DNA of 11,052 nucleotides from assembly GCF_018372875.1 (NCBI RefSeq), contig NZ_JAHAIF010000073.1:1-11052 (forward strand), given 5' to 3'. This stretch comes from Clostridium sp. (lineage in GTDB: Bacteria > Bacillota > Clostridia > Clostridiales > Clostridiaceae). Of the stretch, positions 7,071 to 11,052 are shown piece by piece; the stretch's first letter is position 1, and each line of letters opens with the position of its first letter. The notes under the pieces are model-generated. The model was not told where the DNA came from and searched no databases. It was given only the letters and a program-made list of their open reading frames with translations. Position numbers and translations under genes: made by a program.

Positions 7071-7721
7071 TTAATTCTTTATCTCATGGAACAACCTTTG
7101 TGCTTGCTCATATATACTCTTGCCATCCATTTTTCCATATGCAGTCATATCGATTAATCCACTTATTTGTTTTTTAGGGTTCATCATTCTTTCAATAACT
7201 GGTCTACGATATCGAATTTGTGGGCTTATAAGAATAACATCATAATCCTCAATAACACTTGTAATATCTTCAAAAGACGATGATTCAATATAATCTCCTT
7301 CATTAGCATAAAAATACATATTTTGAACCAATAAACTTGTAGACATTCCTTGCCCACATACTAATAATACTTTCATATATTTCTGACTTTCAAAATTTTG
7401 AATTCCTAAATAATTTTTTATTTGTTGGACTTGTTCATATAAATTAATAATCTCTTCTCCTAACCCTATTTGTATTTGAGCAGAATTTAGTTGATCTTGT
7501 GCATGAACACTCAGCATATTTATATTGATATTATCAGCCTTACTACTTTTATTTAATATTTTTTTTTGTATTTTATATGCATCAGTTAATTCTTTATGAG
7601 CTTCATTAATTTTATAATCAGCTTCTTTGAATTCTCCTTGCCTTGCTAATTCAATAGCTTCCATAATACTTGATTTAGAGCTGCCTGCATGTAGTATTAA
7701 TTCAAAATTCATTTCATTCAT
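7071..7721 (-). CDS. Fused PTS EIIA-EIIB protein, lactose/cellobiose family
   Basis: Cytosolic phosphocarrier of 216 residues that takes phosphate from HPr and gives it to the sugar bound by EIIC. Residues about 5-100 are an all-helical EIIA(Lac/Cel) domain. Its active site is H73 with metal-binding D76 in SVHAQDQLNSA, matching His78/Asp81 of the lactococcal protein. A short linker (about 100-115) leads to an EIIB(Cel) domain with active-site C122 in VLLVCGQGMSTSLLV. In this family the A, B and C domains are normally separate, or B is fused to C; an A-B fusion is uncommon. The start was set at the ATG at 7721 because AGGAGGAG lies 8 nt upstream; an upstream in-frame start at 7778 would add 19 residues lacking EIIA similarity. 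EIIC follows after 103 nt with no strong terminator between. Confidence 0.92.
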   Translation of the reverse strand: MNEMNFELILHAGSSKSSIMEAIELARQGEFKEADYKINEAHKELTDAYKIQKKILNKSSKADNININMLSVHAQDQLNSAQIQIGLGEEIINLYEQVQQIKNYLGIQNFESQKYMKVLLVCGQGMSTSLLVQNMYFYANEGDYIESSSFEDITSVIEDYDVILISPQIRYRRPVIERMMNPKKQISGLIDMTAYGKMDGKSIYEQAQRLFHEIKN

Positions 7722-7823
7722 ACAATAATCTCCTCCTATCATATTTTGTATAGTTAGTCTTAATTGTATTTCTATCAATAAACTTTTATAAACTTATTGA
7801 AAGACTTCTTAAAATTTAAAAAC

Positions 7824-7843
7824 AGTATATGGTTACTCGTAAA
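7824..7843 (-). promoter_or_regulatory. Candidate operator and -10 for the EIIAB-EIIC-nagB-GH4 operon
   Basis: On the minus strand TTTACGAGTAAC (7843-7832) is followed, after 2 nt, by TATACT (7829-7824), a 5/6 match to the -10 consensus. No good -35 lies 17 nt upstream, which suits an activator-dependent promoter. The 12-mer matches the element before the regulator gene (9901-9912) at 10 of 12 positions with nearly the same spacing to a -10. The predicted leader would be about 95 nt. Confidence 0.5.
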
Positions 7844-7881
7844 CTTTACTATTTATATTTATAGATGGTAGTATACATAAA

Positions 7882-7938
7882 TTATGTTTTATTTTTATAA
7901 ATGTCACTTTTAAACATTCTCTTCTTTAACCTCCTTTT
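7882..7938 (-). other. Orphan strong SD and 11-codon ORF between regulator and EIIAB
   Basis: AAAAGGAGG (7938-7930) is as strong an SD as any in the window, yet no real gene follows. The only ATG nearby (7917) opens MFKSDIYKNKT and stops at 7884-7882, with a 12-nt SD spacing that is too long to be ideal. It may be a leader peptide or the stub of a deleted gene. It lies upstream of the candidate operator. Confidence 0.25.
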
Positions 7939-7988
7939 GTAAAAAGCTTTTATCATTATGGTTAAAAGATGACATATTATTAGTTATC

Positions 7989-9872
7989 TTAATCTATAAG
8001 TTTTTCTAAGCTTCTTATAAAAGTTAAATAATCACATTTATCAATAACATCTTGTACACTCTTTCCATCCATCATAAATTTTGATATACATTCAAATAAA
8101 ACACTTAAGTCATTCTTACTACCCTTTTGGGCACATATTAAAAATACCAATTGTGCCTTTTGCTCTGACCAAGGAATCGGGTTCCTTAAAAGCGCAGTAA
8201 TAACAATAGTTTTCTGAGAAATTAAACTCTCGGGATGCGGTAATGCTATCAACTGTCCGTAACAAGTTCCTCCAAGCTCTTCTCTTCGCATACAAGCGTC
8301 ATACAAATCCTCATCAAAATTGGTGTATAACTCTGCTTTAACACACATCTTCTTAATTATTTCTTCTCTATTTTCAGCATCAACTCCACCCATAAAATAT
8401 TCATTTTTAAAATATTTTAATAGTTCTTTTGATTGACGTTTTCCTAATAATGCTTTTTTTATTCTCTGAATATCTCTTTGATCAATAAAGAAATTAATTC
8501 TTAAAGCTCTAGAAGGAATTAATGGATGATTTAAAAAAGTTGTAAAAATACAGTCATAATCATCTAAACAATAACTTGATATTTCAAATGCATTAATTAT
8601 TTCTAATTCACTAATCATCTGATTAAATTCTCTTAAAAAAGTGCTTTGCAACATAAGGCAATCTCCTCTACGTGCATTACATATAATTAATACTTTTTTA
8701 GGATTAATCTTATTTTCTTTTTTAGAAAGAGATAAAGAGAAGTGAACAGCTAAATATCCTACTTCATCCTCATTTAAAATAAAATATTTCTTTTCATTAA
8801 TATAAGAAGCTGCTATAACTGCAACATCATAAGCTAAAGGATAATTAGACTTAATATCTTGAATCATTGAATTTTTTAATTGAATTTTATTTTCTAATCT
8901 TATAAATAAAGGTATAATGTGTAATGCTAATGATATCTTTAGTTCTATGTCTCCATAAAAATCAATATTTGTTTTTAATTTAATATAACTTAGCATGTCA
9001 TTTACAAATTTATCAGTTTCAGAATTAATCATAACTTCTTTTTCATAACTTCTTTTTCCTAATAGATGTATAGCCAAAAATTCTATCTCACTATTTCTTA
9101 CTTCAAAATTATAAGTTGAAGATAATTCACTCAAAATATTTTTTGCAATATTTTTTTCATCAGCACAGTTTTGTATATAATTTGAATTTTCTATATATAT
9201 TCCACATTGCATTCTTTTAATAGATACACATATATGTAAAACAAGATTTTGAAGTACAACATCACTAATACGATATTTTGATTTCATTAAATTCTTAATT
9301 ACAATATCACTAACTGTAGATATCCTTTCTTTCTTAATTTGTGATTTTTCTTTATATAGTTCAAGTTGTTCTTTAGCTATACACTCTCTTTTATCCTTTT
9401 CTGTTCCTATAACTTTCATTCCATAATTAGGCCTATATTCAATTTTTAGCTCATACTTTTCTAATATTTTTTTTACAATTTTAATATCACTAGAAACACT
9501 CGAACGACATATATACATTTTATCAGCAAGGTAGTCAGATTTAACATATTTATCTGTTATTAATAATTCAGTTAAAATATATGTAATTCTGAATGATTGA
9601 TTATTGAAATCCTCATTTTTTTCTACATTTAGCATATTTATTTTAAAGTTTTCATATTTTCTAATATCATGAATAATAAGTTTATATCCTTTACTGGTTA
9701 CTGACTTCATTTCAATATCATACTCACTGATAATGTTCTTTAGTTCTTTAATCTCTTTTTGAATCGTTTTTGTACTACAGTTTAATTTATCTGAAATATA
9801 TGTTCCCTTAACAAAGAAATCTTTATTTTCATCCATAATAAGAAATATTTGTTTTTGCCTTGCTTTTAACAT
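7989..9872 (-). CDS. PTS-controlled transcriptional regulator with two PRDs (LicR/CelR type)
   Basis: DNA-binding activator whose activity is set by PTS phosphorylation; 627 residues, close to Bacillus LicR. Order: HTH_11 (about 1-65, with STKTIQKEIKELKN); second Mga-type HTH (about 95-155, RSSVSSDIKIVKKILEKY); PRD1 with H213 and H269 (VLHICVSIKRM, FLAIHLLGKR); PRD2 with H318 and H377 (LALHIIPLF, YLAVHFSLS); EIIB-like domain with C398 (VLIICNARRG); and EIIA of the mannitol/fructose class with H546 (LIALPHPES). All expected phospho-acceptors are present. The start is the ATG at 9872, since AAAGGGGGGAG ends 5 nt upstream; the GTG seven codons earlier overlaps that SD. It lies upstream of the PTS genes in the same direction and is probably their activator. 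Sensing is expected through EIIAB, with HPr input reporting glucose status. Confidence 0.93.
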   Translation of the reverse strand: MLKARQKQIFLIMDENKDFFVKGTYISDKLNCSTKTIQKEIKELKNIISEYDIEMKSVTSKGYKLIIHDIRKYENFKINMLNVEKNEDFNNQSFRITYILTELLITDKYVKSDYLADKMYICRSSVSSDIKIVKKILEKYELKIEYRPNYGMKVIGTEKDKRECIAKEQLELYKEKSQIKKERISTVSDIVIKNLMKSKYRISDVVLQNLVLHICVSIKRMQCGIYIENSNYIQNCADEKNIAKNILSELSSTYNFEVRNSEIEFLAIHLLGKRSYEKEVMINSETDKFVNDMLSYIKLKTNIDFYGDIELKISLALHIIPLFIRLENKIQLKNSMIQDIKSNYPLAYDVAVIAASYINEKKYFILNEDEVGYLAVHFSLSLSKKENKINPKKVLIICNARRGDCLMLQSTFLREFNQMISELEIINAFEISSYCLDDYDCIFTTFLNHPLIPSRALRINFFIDQRDIQRIKKALLGKRQSKELLKYFKNEYFMGGVDAENREEIIKKMCVKAELYTNFDEDLYDACMRREELGGTCYGQLIALPHPESLISQKTIVITALLRNPIPWSEQKAQLVFLICAQKGSKNDLSVLFECISKFMMDGKSVQDVIDKCDYLTFIRSLEKLID

Positions 9873-9891
9873 AAGAACTCCCCCCTTTATC

Positions 9892-9920
9892 ACTATAACG
9901 TTTACTTGTAAAAATGTCTT
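9892..9920 (-). promoter_or_regulatory. Candidate promoter and operator of the regulator gene
   Basis: On the minus strand AAGACA (9920-9915, 4/6 to TTGACA), a 17-nt spacer and TATAGT (9897-9892, 5/6 to TATAAT) form a plausible promoter. The spacer holds TTTACAAGTAAA (9912-9901), an inverted repeat with 5-bp arms that recurs before the EIIAB gene. Overlap with the RNA polymerase site suggests autoregulation. The overlapping GTAAACG also resembles half of a CcpA site, but the other half does not fit. Confidence 0.5.
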
Positions 9921-9979
9921 TTTAAATTTTACCTTAATATTAACGAATTTTTGAATAAGGTAATTTCAACTTAATTTCT

Positions 9980-10013
9980 TATAATGAAATTATAGGAATA
10001 TAATAAAGGGGAG
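9980..10013 (+). promoter_or_regulatory. Possible -10 and SD for the RDD gene
   Basis: TATAAT at 9980-9985 is a perfect -10 but has no good -35 at 17 nt. AAAGGGGAG (10005-10013) lies 6 nt before the ATG and fixes the start. A second TATAAT (9999-10004) is too close to the SD to be the promoter. Confidence 0.4.
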
Positions 10014-10019
10014 TCAACT

Positions 10020-10598
10020 ATGATAAAAAGACAACATCTACTACAATTAAAAAAAAGCAACTCGCCATTCTTTAAAAGGCTTATCGCTTATTTTATAGAT
10101 TGGTACTTGGTAAGTTTTTTAACTATTATACCCATAAATTTTATATACGGTCTAACTTATAATCAGATAAATTTTGAAAGTACTATTACAACACTACCAA
10201 TATTGCAAGCTTTCATAGCTTTTCTAATTGGTCTATTATTCTCCATTATTTATCTTATTTATTTTCCTTATAAAAATAACGGACAAACACTTGGTAAAAA
10301 AATTTTAAAATTAAAAATTATTAAGAGTGATAATAATAAGCTTGACCTAAAAACATTATTTATAAGAAATGGAGTTGGATTAATTCTTATAGAGGGTACT
10401 TTCTATACTTGCTCAATCTACTTTTGGGAATTAATTAATTTAATAAGCTCATCTTCTATTTCTTCTGCTGTTCTTTCTATATTGGGAATTATTTCTTTTT
10501 CTTCATTAGCGGTTAGTTTAATTACTAATGACCATAAAATGATACATGATTTTATTGCAAAAACTAATGTTATTTCAACACAAAGTAAAATCAAATAA
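10020..10598 (+). CDS. RDD family membrane protein
   Basis: Small inner-membrane protein of 192 residues. The family is named after conserved R, D and D residues. Here R20 and D27 lie in the first membrane segment (FFKRLIAYFIDWYLV), followed by the typical loop NGQTLGKKILKLKII (87-101), RN at 116-117, and a C-terminal DHKMIHDFIAKTNVI (171-185), which matches the family end 'HD.iagT.Vv'. About four hydrophobic stretches are visible (20-42, 60-82, 117-138, 148-168). The molecular role of most members is unknown, though some are tied to ion or osmotic stress transport. It is transcribed away from the PTS regulator, with 147 nt between the start codons. Nothing links it to sugar use beyond position. 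Confidence 0.85.
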   Translation: MIKRQHLLQLKKSNSPFFKRLIAYFIDWYLVSFLTIIPINFIYGLTYNQINFESTITTLPILQAFIAFLIGLLFSIIYLIYFPYKNNGQTLGKKILKLKIIKSDNNKLDLKTLFIRNGVGLILIEGTFYTCSIYFWELINLISSSSISSAVLSILGIISFSSLAVSLITNDHKMIHDFIAKTNVISTQSKIK

Positions 10599-10602
10599 GT
10601 AT

Positions 10603-10678
10603 AAAATTTATTCATAAAAATAATTAATAAATTTTAGTCAATATAAGTAATTTATTTGTAGTGTATTACTTAATATTG
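10603..10678 (+). other. Two AT-rich hairpins downstream of the RDD gene
   Basis: AAAATTTATT (10603-10612) pairs perfectly with AATAAATTTT (10626-10635). CAATATAAGTAA (10639-10650) pairs with TTACTTAATATTG (10666-10678) with a single bulged base. Both start within 80 nt of the stop codon and precede the likely terminator, so they may stabilise or shape the mRNA 3' end. Confidence 0.4.
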
Positions 10679-10689
10679 AACTATTAGAT

Positions 10690-10729
10690 ATTCGCCAGTA
10701 TCCATTACAAGTATTGGCGAATTTTATTG
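10690..10729 (+). terminator. Terminator of the RDD transcript
   Basis: ATTCGCCA (10690-10697) pairs perfectly with TGGCGAAT (10715-10722). The stem can grow by four more pairs including two G-T wobbles, and it is followed by TTTTATTG. This is the only G/C-containing stem with a T run in the area. It lies about 90 nt after the RDD stop codon. Confidence 0.7.
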
Positions 10730-10799
10730 CTTTAAAATAATTTACTCCTAATTTTCTAAGGCTTTTATATATTATTTTCCTAATGTTAGTTAACGTATT

Positions 10800-10946
10800 T
10801 TAAAACTTAAAACTCCCAACAACCTTTGTTGTTTCTTCAATGTATTCATCAGTTATCCAATCAATTTTCTTCCATGATAAATCCCTCCAAAATTTATTTT
10901 CAAATAAAATATATGCATTTTTAGAATTTATCTCATCAAAATCCCT
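10800..10946 (-). pseudogene. Orphan C-terminal gene fragment, 48 codons, unrecognised
   Basis: An open frame runs from just after a TGA (10949-10947) to a TAA (10802-10800) with no ATG, GTG or TTG to start it. It reads RDFDEINSKNAYILFENKFW, then RDLSWKKIDWITDEYIEETT, then KVVGSFKF. The amino-acid mix (many D, E, K and W, with a natural helix/strand pattern) looks like real protein and not a shadow. It is probably the end of a gene whose front was lost or is out of frame. I do not recognise the family. Confidence 0.45.
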
Positions 10947-10970
10947 TCAAACTCGCATTTTTACTATAAC

Positions 10971-11012
10971 TTCTTAAGTTCTTTTCTTCTTAAGTTCTTA
11001 AGAACTTAAGAA
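10971..11012. repeat. TTCTTAAG palindrome array
   Basis: TTCTTAAGTTCTT occurs at 10971-10983 and again at 10987-10999 (direct repeat, 16-bp period), and its exact complement follows at 11000-11012. The last two copies form a perfect 26-bp palindrome with no loop (10987-11012). CTTAAG occurs four times. A CTTATCTTTTT tail follows on the plus strand, so it could act as a terminator, but the regular sub-repeats also suit a protein-binding site. Confidence 0.65.
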
Positions 11013-11052
11013 CTTATCTTTTTGCATATAAAATTTATAGAAAAACAATTTG

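Noticed and set aside
7940..7988. Terminator after the regulator gene
   Set aside because: Only a 6-bp all-A/T-rich stem (CTTTTA/TAAAAG) before a short T run; too weak to call, so read-through into EIIAB remains possible.
9892..9912. CcpA catabolite-responsive element
   Set aside because: Only the GTAAACG half fits; the other half has several mismatches, and the equivalent site before EIIAB does not fit at all.
10418..10615. 65-codon minus-strand open frame overlapping the RDD gene
   Set aside because: Antisense to a well-supported RDD protein; no SD and no family similarity.
10971..11012. CRISPR array
   Set aside because: The units are 13 bp with 3-bp gaps and an inverted copy, not regularly spaced repeats with unique spacers.

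Overview
The window comes from a low-GC Bacillota genome. The base composition is AT-rich, Shine-Dalgarno (SD) sequences are strong AGGAGG types, and the layout is a PTS operon with a PRD-containing regulator. A gut-type Erysipelotrichales/Coprobacillaceae or clostridial host fits, but this is inferred from style and not from a marker gene.

Left side (1-1853): a graveyard of mobile DNA, all on the minus strand. Positions 581 down to 1 are the 5' part of a group IIC intron, with domains I-III and the start of a broken reverse-transcriptase/maturase reading frame. The intron sits directly behind a terminator hairpin (590-611), the classic target of class C introns. Positions 612-869 hold no recognisable gene but contain three consecutive hairpins. 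Positions 870-1830 are an IS30-family element bounded by 11-bp inverted repeats, whose transposase is frameshifted and probably internally deleted.

Centre (1863-9872): a sugar-uptake locus, all minus strand. In transcription order it has a LicR/CelR-type PTS-controlled regulator; a fused PTS EIIA-EIIB protein of the lactose/cellobiose family; the EIIC permease; a NagB-type glucosamine-6-phosphate deaminase; a GH4 6-phospho-glycosidase overlapping nagB by 14 bases; a strong hairpin terminator; and a GH13 oligo-1,6-glucosidase. The PTS would import and phosphorylate a disaccharide, GH4 would split it, and NagB would send a released glucosamine-6-phosphate to fructose-6-phosphate. This gene set suggests a glucosamine-containing disaccharide rather than plain cellobiose. 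The promoters of the regulator and of the EIIAB gene share a 12-bp element (TTTAC-N2-GTAAA-like, 10 of 12 identical) placed 2-3 bp upstream of a -10-like hexamer, which is a good candidate operator.

Right side (9873-11052): a divergently transcribed RDD-family membrane protein (plus strand) followed by three stacked hairpins, the last a plausible terminator. Then comes an orphan 48-codon C-terminal gene fragment on the minus strand, and an array of TTCTTAAG-type palindromes near the window edge.

No CRISPR array, tRNA or rRNA was seen. Nothing here is a clearly new defence or signalling system. The best leads are the EIIA-EIIB fusion, the shared operator, the glucosamine-disaccharide logic and the unexplained hairpin and palindrome clusters.
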